DNA from: Amaurobius ferox
Lineage: Eukaryota > Arthropoda > Arachnida > Araneae > Amaurobiidae
Reading direction: 5' to 3'
DNA: 64,000 nt
Assembly (NCBI GenBank): GCA_951213105.1
Contig: OX578140.1
Location: 36,546,003-36,610,002 of the forward strand
Each line of letters begins with the position of its first letter. Within the stretch, counting starts at the first letter, position 1. Below, piece by piece: positions 36,440 to 47,720 of the stretch. Position numbers and translations under genes: made by a program. Below the pieces are notes generated by a model. It worked only from the letters and a program-made list of their open reading frames with translations, was not told the DNA's origin and searched no databases.

Positions 36440-36730
36440 AATATTTTTTTAAAGGATTAATTTGACACTTTGTATCGAAAAAAGAGATCACGCTCAATCA
36501 TTTTTACTTGAACCTTTTTTGTGTGCTTTTGAGTTCAAAAAAAGGAACGATTGGTTTATTTCTGTACTTAATCCCCGTGTTGGAAAAATAATTCATGAGG
36601 AAGAAAGGTATGGTGTTCCTTTTTTTTTCCCTGGTGAGACGTCGGGTTCAGTATCTTTTATTTTAGACTCTTTGTCATTAATTTTTTGAAAACCTGACAC
36701 CCGATATCCATTGTATTCTTTTCGCATTCT
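36440..36730 (+). repeat. Dispersed repeat (CCCGTGTTGGAA family), copy 1
   Basis: GGATTAATTTGACACTTTGT, AGAGATCACGCTCAATCA and TTAATCCCCGTGTTGGAA recur at 42985 and 44735. The 75-residue ORF here is not kept in the other copies. Confidence 0.5.
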
Positions 36731-36933
36731 TTTTCTATCCCAAATAAAGTTTTAAAAATTTTATGGGAGCAGCATAAGACTTTCCGTACAGATTTCTTTG
36801 CTTTTCATTTATTTCATAATTCATTAGTTAAGTTTAATTACACAAAATAACACAGATATTTATTTGAATTTACGCTGAATTTCATTTGGAAACTGGACAT
36901 ATTTCCGAAGACGATGTTGCAAAATAATACTAA

Positions 36934-37688
36934 AAATCTGATGTGGGCAGCATATGACTTTCCCTGCAGACTTATATTCACTATCTTTATCTTAATTAAA
37001 TTTAATTCACTTTTAATTCAATTTTCATTCTCATTTGGTAACTGAACTTATTTTCAAAGGTAGTGTGGAGAAAATGCGAAAAAACTGAAATATCTCGAGA
37101 ACGGCTAGTCCTAGTGTAATGGGGTTGGTCTTATTCCTTTCATCGTTAAAAATTACGTGTAAAACAAGCATTTAATAGATATATTTGAGTATACGTATGT
37201 ATTTATTTTAGATTTTGACGATTTTTGAGGGCCATTTCTCAAAAAAAGGCAGGTTATTTTTTCCAAACCGTACCAAAATCTAATCAGCACCAGGGTATCC
37301 CACAAGTGACCTATCAGCCGATTTTTGTGAAATTCGGTCCATTAGTTTTCCAGCTAGAGTGGATACAAGCTTTTGCGGGCCATTTCGCAAAAAAGACGGG
37401 TTCTGTTATCACGAATCGTACCCAAAACTAATCAGCACCAGATTCGCCCACAAGTGACTTATCTACCAAATTTTGTGAAATTCGGTCCATTAGTTTTTGA
37501 GTTAGAGTGGATAAAAAATCTGCACAGACAGACAGACACACAGACACACACAGAGACGTCACGCTAAAAATGGTTTTTACGTATTCTAGAGGTCTCGAAA
37601 CGTGTAAATCCGTCGAAAACTCGAGTTGCGATTTTCGGCATGATTCCAATACTTTCCCTATACATTACCATGTATTGCAGGGAAAGTA
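36934..37688 (-). mobile_element. Family B HINE, copy 2
   Basis: Same layout as copy 1, including the duplicated GGTCCATTAGTTTT module (about 37338 and 37485) and the CAGACAGACACACAGACACA tract. Immediately after it (37689-37850) another internal B segment begins (GAATTACCTCGATAACGGGT), suggesting a truncated tandem unit. Confidence 0.75.
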
Positions 37689-38134
37689 AAGAAAAAGGTG
37701 AATTACCTCGATAACGGGTGGTCCTAAGATAACGGTTTTGATCTTATACTTTTCGTCATCGAAAATTACGTATAAAGTAGATATTTAATTGATATATTTG
37801 TGCTTATGTAGTCTTTAATTTCAGGTTTTGACGATTTTTGCGACCAATATATACATTACAACATAATACGTTAAGTCTGGCGCATTAGCGACCCATTTCA
37901 CTATCTTTTCTATAGACTAAAAAAGCAATACACATGAAATGTGACCAATATATGATTTCGATTAAAATTTAAGTTCATCATCGCGAGAAACTCTATCGGC
38001 ATCTGCGCCCAATCTGAGATTTTCACAGAGGCGTTTCTCTCCTCAAGAGGCTCAACCTTTCCCTTCGAGGTGTATTAATTGCATTTCGCCTTAACACAGG
38101 TTTTGAAATTCCAAATGTCACTTCTTGCCCAAAC

Positions 38135-38373
38135 TCATGCACTGATACTGCTGTTTGTCTTAATTTCTTCAATCTGAATTTCGTCATCATTTTTTATGGA
38201 TATATGTGACCGATCACGCGATACGAACCCTAATAAAGTTTTGGAACTATCTAATGCCAAATCAGTAGACACATCGTCTTGTGCCATTGTTATATATCCT
38301 TGAATGTTTTTGTGTGGCACAGTCGTAGCACGTACTTCTAAAAATTCACCTTTGGCTATTTTTACATATCAGT
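38135..38373 (-). CDS. Unrecognised open segment, possible coding remnant
   Basis: The minus strand is open from about 38373 to a TGA at 38135. The encoded residues are of mixed, protein-like composition (FLEVRATTVPHKNIQGYITM, then LGFVSRDRSHISI and DDEIQIEEIKTN). It has no low-complexity bias, and it does not lie in a recognised repeat. I do not recognise the family. It could be an exon (a TTTTTAG lies upstream near 38346), part of an old transposon, or chance. Confidence 0.25.
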
Positions 38374-38733
38374 TAACATCCTGTAAAAGTTCATACATTT
38401 AAAAAGTGTTCTGTGGCTCAAAATAAAGTTTGGGAACCGCTCTTCTATACACAATAGTGTAAGACCAGGATTCAAGTAGACAGTTTTATATGTGAATTTA
38501 TGATATTTAGCTGGCCAGACAATGGCATCAGACTGCAAGACGCCTATGTATTGCAGCCTGACCCTAGAGGTCAGCAAATGCCATAAATAAGGGGGTCTTC
38601 AAATACAGGTTGGGTATAGACGGAGCAGTTACTCGAGGCTAAAGGAAAAACCATGGGATTGGTTCAAAGTTAAACCAATACGGAAGAAGTGTTACAGCAT
38701 CGCCCTGATGTCAACCAATGGTAGCCGAAGAGG

Positions 38734-38948
38734 TGTTGTTGTTGTTGTTGAGACCAGGACCGTCCGACCTAACAGAAAGGTGTAAGGTAAGCGTTTAGAC
38801 GGCCGGGAAGTGCCACCCAATTTAGACCGGAACCCAGTGAGGGAGGCTTCCACAGGGACCGTACCCTCCTTCCCCTACCACCAACCTCTCCAAAGGACTT
38901 ACGGACCCACATGTTTAACGTGATCGTACTCTGCATGAACACGGCGGC
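38734..38948 (-). mobile_element. 5'-truncated SINE sharing the 5S-SINE body, with perfect target duplication
   Basis: It begins with a (GTT)n run, the complement of the CAA tail, and contains the shared body. It ends inside the body at the complement of GCCGCCGTGTTCATGC, so the promoter head is missing. Identical 12 bp repeats (TAGCCGAAGAGG) flank it at 38722-38733 and 38949-38960. Tail, 5' truncation and target duplication together identify LINE-assisted retroposition. Confidence 0.85.
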
Positions 38949-39009
38949 TAGCCGAAGAGGCGTATCAGACCTCAGGCAAAAAGAGGTGGCAATCGAGAGA
39001 AGGTTCTAC

Positions 39010-39250
39010 AGATTCAAAGATCATTCAGATGCGTAAGAGTTCAATAGTAGATCAGATGCAGATATGAAACAGAATTCATTCAGAGTAACAAGTCGAGTTC
39101 AGTAGTAGATCAGTTAGAGTAAGAGAGGTATGAAACAAGTGATTCAGAGTAATGTAGTAAGAGATGAATTCAGAGTATCAGTAAGAGATTCAGAGTACTG
39201 TAGTGAGAGATGTAAGTTAGAGTCAGAGAGAGATGAGCTACAGTAACAGG
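39010..39250 (+). repeat. Degenerate minisatellite (GATTCAGAGTA motif)
   Basis: Variants of GATTCAGAGTAAC, TTCAGTAGTAGATCAG and GTAAGAGATG recur irregularly over about 240 bp, directly after the SINE at 38734-38948. The ORF across it is a consequence of the purine-rich repeat. Confidence 0.6.
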
Positions 39251-39351
39251 TTACCACAGTAAGAAGGAAGACGCCCATTAAAATATTCATGAAGTTATAC
39301 GCAGGTAGTGATGGTGTGTCTGCGTTCAGACGAGAGTCAGTAGTGTTGAAG

Positions 39352-39410
39352 ACCCAGACCGTCCGACTCATTCTTGGACTTGAGCAACTATTTCGACGGC
39401 CGGGAAAAGA
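39352..39410 (-). repeat. SINE 3'-end fragment
   Basis: CCCAGACCGTCCGACTCATT, then CGACGGCCGGGAAAAG, matches the 3' end of the shared SINE body in reverse orientation. No head is present. Confidence 0.5.
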
Positions 39411-39552
39411 ATGTCAGTAGTGTGGTATCATAAAATGGAGGCAAAGGTTGCCGAAGGAGCAATGTGCAATAGCAAGTTGTGTCAATGTCCAAAGACAAAA
39501 TTAGAAGTATGTGTATATTAAATATCTGAAAGGTCGTAATCAGTTTTATAAT

Positions 39553-41998
39553 TATAACTAGCAGCATACCCGTTCTTCGCACGGAATATATAATATAAAT
39601 AAACTTAAAATTCACAATCATGTGCAAATTCCTAAAGTATACTAAATGGCATTTTTAATCAAAATATGCTGTTAAAATATTTAAGGTAATGTTCCTAAAA
39701 TGAAATTTTAAGAATCTCTGTTCTCGCTATACAAAATTATCTTCACGAGCAGATCTGAAGAATCGTGGCTCCTTTTGTAAGAAAATTTGCAAAAAATATG
39801 GAATTGAATCAATATATGCAAAATAAAAGCGTTAAAATTATATGGCGTCTGTACTACTTATATACGCGAATATTAGAAGATATAACCTGTATTAGTAGAT
39901 TACATGTATAAATTAAAAATATCAATAAACCAGTAATCATTAAACCTGAAGGCAGTAATTGATTCCAATATATGTCAAAATGAAAGTGCTAAAATTATAT
40001 GGGAAGATATACCGGTACTACTTGCAAGGTCGTAGATTAGAAGATATGTCCGAGTGTTAGTAGAAGATTACCCATATTACAATATGAGTCTCAAAAATCT
40101 TTGCCAAAATAAAACAGATGACGTTTTAAATGGAAAATATCAATAATCCCCGTAATCTTCATAGCAAAAGGCCGTACTTAATTCCAATATATGCCAATAT
40201 ACCTGTACTACTTATATTCTCGTAGATTAGAATATATACCCGTGCATTTGTAGAAGATTTCTCGTACAACATACAATATATGAGTTTCAATAATTTTTGC
40301 CTCAATAAAACAATGACATAATTTGAAAATATCAATAATCTCTGAATCAATAATCCCCGAAAATATCAATAATAATAATGTTTAAACCTCAAGACCGTAA
40401 CTGATATTATCCAGTCAAAAATGCAATGGCAATGAAATTTATTTTATATACATATTTTTATTATTCAAATCGGAAAAGATTTAATAAAAATCGTCTGCCG
40501 CATAAACACATTGGATTTAAATCCGTTACTAAGCGACATAATATCATTTGCTTTAAATAAATTGGTGTAAAAAATATCGTCTGAGTAATGCTATCTCTAT
40601 GGAAGATTTGGCGACATTTTCGTCAATTTAGCGACATTTTAAAAATCTCCAAATTTATCACCCAGATGACTGTAGAACTGTTAGTCCCACTTAGCGACAA
40701 ATTGACGAAACATCATCACGATACTATCCAATAACAAAACACAATTAATTTCATTTATTTAGCGCAATTTTATCAATTTCAAAATATTTTTATGAATTTA
40801 CAAACATGTTTATCATTTTGGTGGCATTTTAAAAATTCGCTAAATGTGTGACTAAATAGGATGGTTGGACTGGCAGACAAATTCTAACGAAGCATCATTT
40901 CAGTAGTTTTTTCTAACAAAGCAAAATAAATATTGCGTCGTCTTTAACAATTGGCGACATTTCCGTCAATTTGGCGAAAAAGAAAAGTTGCCGTTAACGA
41001 TATCCCACCAAATTCGTAACTCTGAATTTGTAGATCTGAATAAAAGATCCAGATCCCGTTTGTATATACTAAGCGAAAACACTAAAATCGTATTAGAAGA
41101 TGTACCCGTTCTACTCTTTTTCAGTTACAACAGTCGGCTAAATGAATTAATTGGCTAAACACAATATATGAGTTTATTAGCTAAACACAATATGTACGCT
41201 TGGCCAAACTAACCAACACTCTTTGCAAAATAAGTGAAAGTGATGTACGCAGTCCGCAATTAAAAGAAAAATCAAACAGTTCATTTAAAAGATAGTATAT
41301 TTTTATATCCATTTATTTATTATTTAAATCGAAAAAATAATAATAAACATTAACAAATACATTTAATTTAATTCCGTTGCCGAGCAATATGATATATCCT
41401 CATAAAATTCTAAAAATTAATTAAGCATTTTGATTTCTTAATACTTTTCATTGTTGAGTAAAAAACCTGTGAAAAATAAACCATGGTGACAGATTTTCCT
41501 TTTAAATTCATGTTTTCAAACAATTCGTGATTTCAGAAAGTGACTATTTAACGCAAAAGTCTGCCGCCAAACTCAGAGAAAAATTTTAATTCATTTTCAC
41601 GTTTTAAACAAACGGTTTTCAACCTTTTCGTTTGGAGGAACCACGCAGTTAGAAAGTAAAACTCCTAGGAAAAAGTTTCTTTTTCATTAATATCTCGAAC
41701 AACCCCTAGTCTTAGAAACTCGAAACTTGGACTAAATTTAGGGCGGGGGGGAGGGGCTATTTCAAGACTACTCACAAAATTTCATTAAATTAGGTTCAGC
41801 CGTTCTCCCGTGATGATGAGACAAACGAAAGTTTCGTTTTTCACTAATATCTCAAAAACTACTGGTTGTAGAAACTCGAAACATGGACTAAATTTTAAGT
41901 GGGACTATTTCAAGGCTTCCCACAAAATTTCATCAAATTCTGTTCAGCCGTTCTCCTGTTATGAAAGACAGACAGATTTTAAATTTTATTTATATAGA
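39553..41998 (+). repeat. Unclassified ~2.4 kb interspersed repeat
   Basis: It begins ACTAGCAGCATACCCGTTCT and TTCGCACGG and ends GACAGACAGATTTTAAATTT followed by TATATAGATT. This style of ends is common to arthropod non-autonomous repeats. Near the left are three diverged tandem units (about 39803, 39958 and 40177) with CCAATATATGCAAAAT-like starts. Near the right are two tandem units of ~150 bp (about 41667 and 41828), each containing GAAACTCGAAACTTGGACTA and GTTCAGCCGTTCTCC. GGCGACATTT-type motifs lie in the middle (40610-40990). There is no coding sequence. The two outer ends may belong to one element or to two. Confidence 0.45.
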
Positions 41999-42381
41999 TT
42001 TACCTTGTCTCATATGTCTAATTTCCTCCTTAATATATATGTGTAATTGTTGTAATTAATTTAAAAATGAATAGAATGTTCTTAATAAATACTGTTGTTT
42101 TACAGTTAAAATGGATGCAGTTAATTGTGAGTAGTATTATGTTAAGAGATTTTATTTCAGAAACTCGTACTAAAGATTTTATGGTGGGTTTTAAAGCGGT
42201 ACAATTCAATGTCATACGACTTGCGAGCAACGACCACGTTAATTATGAGTAATTCAACAATTCTAAAATCCAACATCAAATTCCTTTTTTAAATGTGCGC
42301 CACAAATAGCACGAGAAAATAAATAAGGGGTGAACATTATTTTTCATTCTGTACGAAAAGTTTTATTAACTTTTCTCTGCA

Positions 42382-42960
42382 TATGCTATAAAATATTTAT
42401 TATTTAAGCTTACTTAAAGACCTATTTCTTTTCCTTATCTATTTATTACCATGAATTGATACGTAACACAAAATGTGGTTTCTACCACTAAAACACCTAA
42501 TTAAGCCATCGTAAATTGATCTTTCAAAGTACCTATATAAATATAAATTTTGATTAACGTTTCTGTGTATATGCCATAAAATATTTATAATTTTCAATCA
42601 TATTAAAAACCTCTATTTGCCTCTTCTCTAATTATTACCATGAATTGATACATCGCACTAAATTTGATTACTGCCACCACGAAAGCACCTAATTAAGCCA
42701 TCGTAAATTGATCTTAAAAAGTACCTATATAAATGCAAATAAAATCATAATTTTGATTAACGTTTCTGCGCATATGCTATAAAATATTTATTATTTTCAA
42801 CCATATTTGAAGACTTCTATTTTCCTCTTCTCAAATTATTACCATGAATTGATACATCACACCAAATTTGATTGCTGCTACGAAAACACCTAATTAAGTC
42901 ATCATTCAAAGATCGTTCAAAGTACCTATATAAATGCAAATGAAAGGATAATTTTATGGA
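42382..42960 (+). repeat. Three-unit tandem repeat (~190-200 bp period)
   Basis: Three head-to-tail units start at about 42382, 42570 and 42772. Each has ATGCTATAAAATATTTAT, ATTACCATGAATTGATAC, CACCTAATTAAGCCATC and AAAGTACCTATATAAAT. The units differ by substitutions and short indels. No ORF spans them. Confidence 0.85.
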
Positions 42961-42984
42961 CAAAACTCGGCAATGTATAATTAT

Positions 42985-43270
42985 TTTTTTTAAAAGGATT
43001 AGTTTGACAGACAAAAAAATCATACTCAATCACATTTTTTTCGTCGAAGTTTTTTTTTTTTTCTCTTTATGTGATTTTGGACACTAAAAATAGCAGTTGG
43101 GTCTGAATTGGATATTTCCATTGAAGTGATAATTTAAAACGCAGAAAAAAAGTATTAGACATCCCCCCCCCCCCCCCTCCCCGACTTGATGATCCGGTCG
43201 GTGCAATATCTTTTATTTTCGGTTCCTTATCATTAAAGGTTTGTAACTGACTTCCAATATTGATAATAAT
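42985..43270 (+). repeat. Dispersed repeat, copy 2
   Basis: AAAAGGATTAGTTTGACAGA, CATACTCAATCACATT and ATCTTTTATTTTCGGTTCCT align with 36455-36690. It contains a C-run at about 43164-43180 and follows the three-unit tandem array directly. Confidence 0.45.
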
Positions 43271-44289
43271 GATTAAAACTTTATCACACGTCAAATAATT
43301 ATCTAATAATGATTTTGGGGTTAAAAGTTTAACTACGCAAAGCAAAATATGTTCAAAAATTTGTTTTTGGATCATTTGTATTTTGTGTTTTTTGTTTTGG
43401 TTTTGTAATTCTAATAAGTAATTAATGAATTTAGATATCCACAGGGTTCTATTATTCTTGCCTATGAGGAAATCACAATGACTTATATAAAAATGCTTTG
43501 TTTAAGAACTTGTTCGCTAAATTGATAAAATGGCAATTATGTTACTGAGCTTAACAACTTAATCCAGAAAGAGAATAACATTTATTGAAAACTGAATGAT
43601 TTAAGCTTATGTTTCATTTCCTTCGAAATTGCGCACTTCGATGTTGCTTTTTTTTTCGTTTACTTTAGTAGATTTAGCAAAATCACACCTTATGGAAATT
43701 TTTTGACTTTTATAAAATCACGTTTTCATATTTTGGCGTATATATTTCCTCAATTTGATGAACTTTCAGTCGTTAGATATCAGTGGATAAAACTTTAAAT
43801 AAAAATATTTTAAATGTGATCACCCGATATTTTTTTAAGTTTTGTACCCAAGGTATTTTTTAAATATTAAGTAAACATTATTTAATTTTTTTTTCTCCAA
43901 TATTCACAGTATTACCAATCGAGGTAATATTGTGATCAGCCAAAGGCCACACGCTATGTAATGGCGTTCCATTGCCGATCTGGTGGTCAGTTGATAATTA
44001 ATATCAGCTGGTGGCATGTAGATGCTGGTCACTTTCCATTAGCCATCATTTGCTATTTGCCACCTACAGTCCATCATGATATCTGCCTAAAACTGATAGC
44101 AATCCCTTGCTGGTCAAATGATGGCTAACACTGCTGGCCCACAACGTACCGTTTTTTGTAAGATGTAGGCACATTTCTATCATCAATGGTTCCTTTACTA
44201 GAAGTTCACACTACAAGTGGGCCTAAGTTTTAGCATTAATCACTGTTTATTTATTATAAATAGCCAGGCACTTAATACATTCCATCATT
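43271..44289. other. No gene seen
   Basis: AT-rich to about 43900. A more GC-balanced stretch (43930-44160) follows with loosely repeated GATGGC, GCTGGTCA and TTTGCCACC words but no open frame. Confidence 0.5.
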
Positions 44290-44487
44290 CGTCTATACAT
44301 CGGACAGAATGGAGAAACATTTAGCCGACACACGACATTATACTGGCGCACCAGTGCGGACGGAACACAGTAGGCCCAACAACACAACATCCATGCCCGC
44401 AAGTGGGACTCTAACCCACAACCCGTTAGCCGAGGGAGCACGAGGTAACGCCTGCCTTGACCGCTCAGCCACGACGTCGGCTCACTC
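44290..44487 (-). mobile_element. tRNA-derived SINE related to the 14.4 kb copy
   Basis: The minus strand reads GTCGTGGCTGAGCGGTCAAG (A box; a Ser/Leu-like tRNA pattern with an extended variable region), then GGTTAGAGTCCC as B box. It continues into GCGGGCATGGATGTTGTGTT, shared with the SINE at 14437. Downstream body similarity to that copy fades. The outer limits are approximate. Confidence 0.7.
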
Positions 44488-44734
44488 ACTATTTTACAGG
44501 GTAGTCTATATAATAAAAAAGTATTTGAAACGGGTTCAAAGGTCTTAAAATGTCCTCGTCCGTTAAAAAATTGAATTCGCAAATGCTCGGAAAAACAATA
44601 CTTTTTTTTATACAATTGTATGAGAAAGACAATCCTAATTATTACTACAAAAACACTTAAATGAATCCTCATAAATAAATATCACTAAGTGCCTGAATAC
44701 ACTACATCAAATTCTAATGAAGTGATAATTTTAT

Positions 44735-45030
44735 TTAAAAAACGCAATTTTATTATTTCAAAAGAATTAATTTGGCTCTTTATAACGACAAAAGCGATCA
44801 CTGTCAATCTTTTTTTTTCTTTTTTTTTGTGCCGAATCATCATTCTTCATCGTTTTTGTTTTGTTCTGAGGTTCAGAAAATAAAATGTGTGTTTATTTCC
44901 CGACATAATTCCCGTGTTGGAAGGATAATTTATACCCAAGAAAGATGTGTTCGTTTTTCTCCTCCTATAAAACAGCATCTCTTGCTAAAGTTCTTTGTCA
45001 ATCAAATTTTGAAAAACTGATCAATATCAA
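44735..45030 (+). repeat. Dispersed repeat, copy 3
   Basis: AAGAATTAATTTGGCTCTTT, AAAAGCGATCACTGTCAATC and TAATTCCCGTGTTGGAAGGA match copy 1. The end of the SINE at 44487 lies ~250 bp upstream. Confidence 0.5.
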
Positions 45031-45179
45031 TAACTATGATTATTTTTTTCAAAATAAGAAGTTATAAAAAATAATTATAACTGCTCATTCAGTTTTTAGT
45101 GTAAACATGATATACTTCAGTATAAAAATATCCACCCAGCTATCCAGTAGGATAAATAAACTTATTCTTTAATCATTAA

Positions 45180-45700
45180 TAAAACATATATTTACATATC
45201 GCTTATAACTTGAAAACGGCTTAACAGATATTTTTCTTTGATCTATTACGCTTAATTAGAATCATATTTATGAATATAAAATAGAAATTTTGTAATGTGC
45301 TAAAAGCTTACACATTTTCAAGATAATACTACGTCATTCATCTAAATAACAAAAATATATATATTATAAAATATATTATAAAATTTAGTTTTATATATAT
45401 TACATGCTATAAAATGCACCCAACGTTGCTTGGGGTTTAAGATGCAAATTTCTGATTAAAGTTACACCAGAACTAGCAGCGAATTCTTGAAAGACAAATA
45501 ACGGTTTAAAAATACGTTCATTTATAACAACCACCACCACAACAGCAGCAAAAAACCACTGTACCGATGGTGTTAAGATGGAAACTCTACAAAGAATACC
45601 TCGGGAGGCCTCTCCTCTCAGAAACCAGTGCACCCCAAAATTTTCTGCTACAGACGACACAGACGGAATCTCCCTTTGTTATTATAGATAGACTAGAACA
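45180..45700 (+). repeat. Dispersed repeat (family F), copy 1
   Basis: It contains CAACGTTGCTTGGGGTTTAA, GATGGTGTTAAGATGGAAAC and TTCTGCTACAGACG. The first motif recurs at about 4458-4520 (CAACGTTGCCGGGATTTAAG). The second and third recur at 47120-47715. Confidence 0.45.
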
Positions 45701-46232
45701 AATCAACCGGCGTTGTCCGAGTCCTAAATAAGTTCCCACTTCTTAAATGATACAGATACATATAACACCACTCCTAATTTCCAAATCGCCTGTTTTGAAA
45801 TAAAAGCATTCTCACGATACAAATAAAATCTCCAAATCACAAACTGAGAATCACTCCATTCTGACCTCTCATGAAAAGACGAAAGCCGGCGATCTATAAT
45901 CGCTCAACAGGGCGCTTCCTGCCTGATTCTAAGCGCATGCGCGAAGGAACATCATGATTCCTTCTTCTGTTAAGCTTCTGTAAGCTTCAGTGCGTGGCTT
46001 CAGTAGGTCCAAAAACTTCAATCAGGAAATGACTCGCAGGAAGAAAATAATTCGAAACTTTTAAGAGTTAGCTCTCTTTGAAATTGTATAATTCATGAAC
46101 GGATGGTTTCAGAAAATTATTATTGGAGCAGTAGAAAATATTTAAAGGAGCAGGTGTTAAACTCTTCGGATTGTCGGTCAATTTTTTATATTGCAATTTA
46201 AAAATACTGAACGTTTATTGTACACACGAAGA
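45701..46232. other. No gene seen
   Basis: Unremarkable sequence before the (TA)n foldback element. Confidence 0.5.
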
Positions 46233-46306
<74 letters not shown>

Positions 46307-47002
46307 TGTAAAATTGTAAATCCAATGTTAGAAAGTAAGTAGTAACACATAATACACTATCCCAAAATTTTCTACAAAATACAAAGAAATTCAACCATAA
46401 AGAGGAAATTATAAAGCGTAATAAGTAACCTAAGCATATAGAAGAAAAGAAGAAAATAGGAAAATGAGCCACAATAAACTGCAATTAACATTGGAAGAAA
46501 GTAGATATAGTAATACGTAATAAATAAAATAAAATAAAAATTAAAATAAATTAAAATAAATTCTATTACTAAATTTAGCGCTAATGCAGCATAAATTTGA
46601 ATAGATTGCAAATAGAATGTTTCTTTAATACAAAGCATACAAAAGGAATATATATATATATAACACAAGTTTATAGATAAAATCTATCTTGTGTTTCAGA
46701 AACAAGCATTTTTGTGTTCATTTCGAAGGGATATATGGACTTGACGAAAATTTTTTCGAAATGAACTTATCTTAAGCCTAAAGCTCTTCCATGTGCAAGC
46801 TTTTTTGCTTGATTTTTTTGTTTTCCTATTTTCATTCCTCATCTTTGAAATTTGTTGATTGTCTTTGTCTTTATGACCTGCATTACTTTTTATAATTTCC
46901 TCTATGTTTTAATTTATTTTATTTCTATGTATTTTGTAGAAAATTTTGGAATAGTGTATTATGAGTTACTACTTACATTCTAACATTGGATTTACTAATT
47001 TA

Positions 47003-47048
<46 letters not shown>
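46233..47048. repeat. Foldback element bounded by (TA)n on both sides
   Basis: The left arm (46302-46425) and right arm (about 46885-47006) are inverted copies, at an estimated 85-90% by eye. GTAAATCCAATGTTAGAAAG, ACACTATCCCAAAATTTTCT and GAGGAAATTATAAA are mirrored at the right. Pure (TA)n tracts cap both ends (46233-46301 and about 47007-47048). The ~460 bp between the arms is AT-rich and has no gene. Confidence 0.7.
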
Positions 47049-47051
<3 letters not shown>

Positions 47052-47720
47052 CACGAGCATTCGTCTATTATTAGTATGGATTCCGCTTAAAGTTTGCATA
47101 AAAGATAATTTTTTGATCTTTTCGATGGTGTCAAGATGGAAACTCTGTGATAATATTTTCGGGCGCTAAGTGTGAACACCGATTTGTGTGAACATCGAAC
47201 TAAATCGTCCTAAAACATAAAATAGCACATAAACTAATATAACATTTTAAAAAACAATGCCAATGTACACCTTTTCGGATCCTGAAGTACCTGTTTACTG
47301 AATTTCATGGCCGTACGATGCTTAGAATTCCCGCTACAGATTGCACTGACAGACACACACACAGAGAGAGGGAGAAACAGACATCTTTGTTATGTAAAAA
47401 ATTTGAGCACAGAAATATTTTTTTTATTTCACGAAAATTCGTCTAATTATAGTATGGATTCCGTTCAAAATTGGTTTGAAAGAAAAATATTTTATCTTTA
47501 CGAGGATGTTAAGATGGGAACTCTGGTAAAATTTTCTATCACTAAGGAGCCGATTTATGTGTAAATCGCTCAAAATCACGCTGAATCGTGGTTAAACATA
47601 AAATAACTCAAAAACTAATTCGTATTAAATATAACATCCCACAGAAGTGCACCTTTCCAGGTCCTGAAGTAATATTTCATGGAAGTATATCGCTTCGATG
47701 TTTCGCTACAGACGTCTTCC
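47049..47720 (+). repeat. Family F, copy 2, internally duplicated
   Basis: Two related segments of ~270 bp (47049-47335 and 47434-47715) each carry ATTCGTCTAATTATAGTATGGATTCC-like starts and AAGATGGAAACTCTG. Both also have GATTTGTGTGAACATCG-like and TCCTGAAGTA motifs. A GACAGACACACACACAGAGA tract separates them. Confidence 0.55.

Noticed and set aside
43067..43375. 102-residue ORF containing a poly-glycine stretch
   Set aside because: The glycines come from a C-run on the other strand inside a dispersed repeat. The frame is not shared by the other copies.
43930..44170. GC-balanced stretch with recurring TGATGGC and GCTGGTCA words, considered as an exon or regulatory island
   Set aside because: No open frame longer than a few dozen codons and no regular period. 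The word recurrence is too loose to call by eye.
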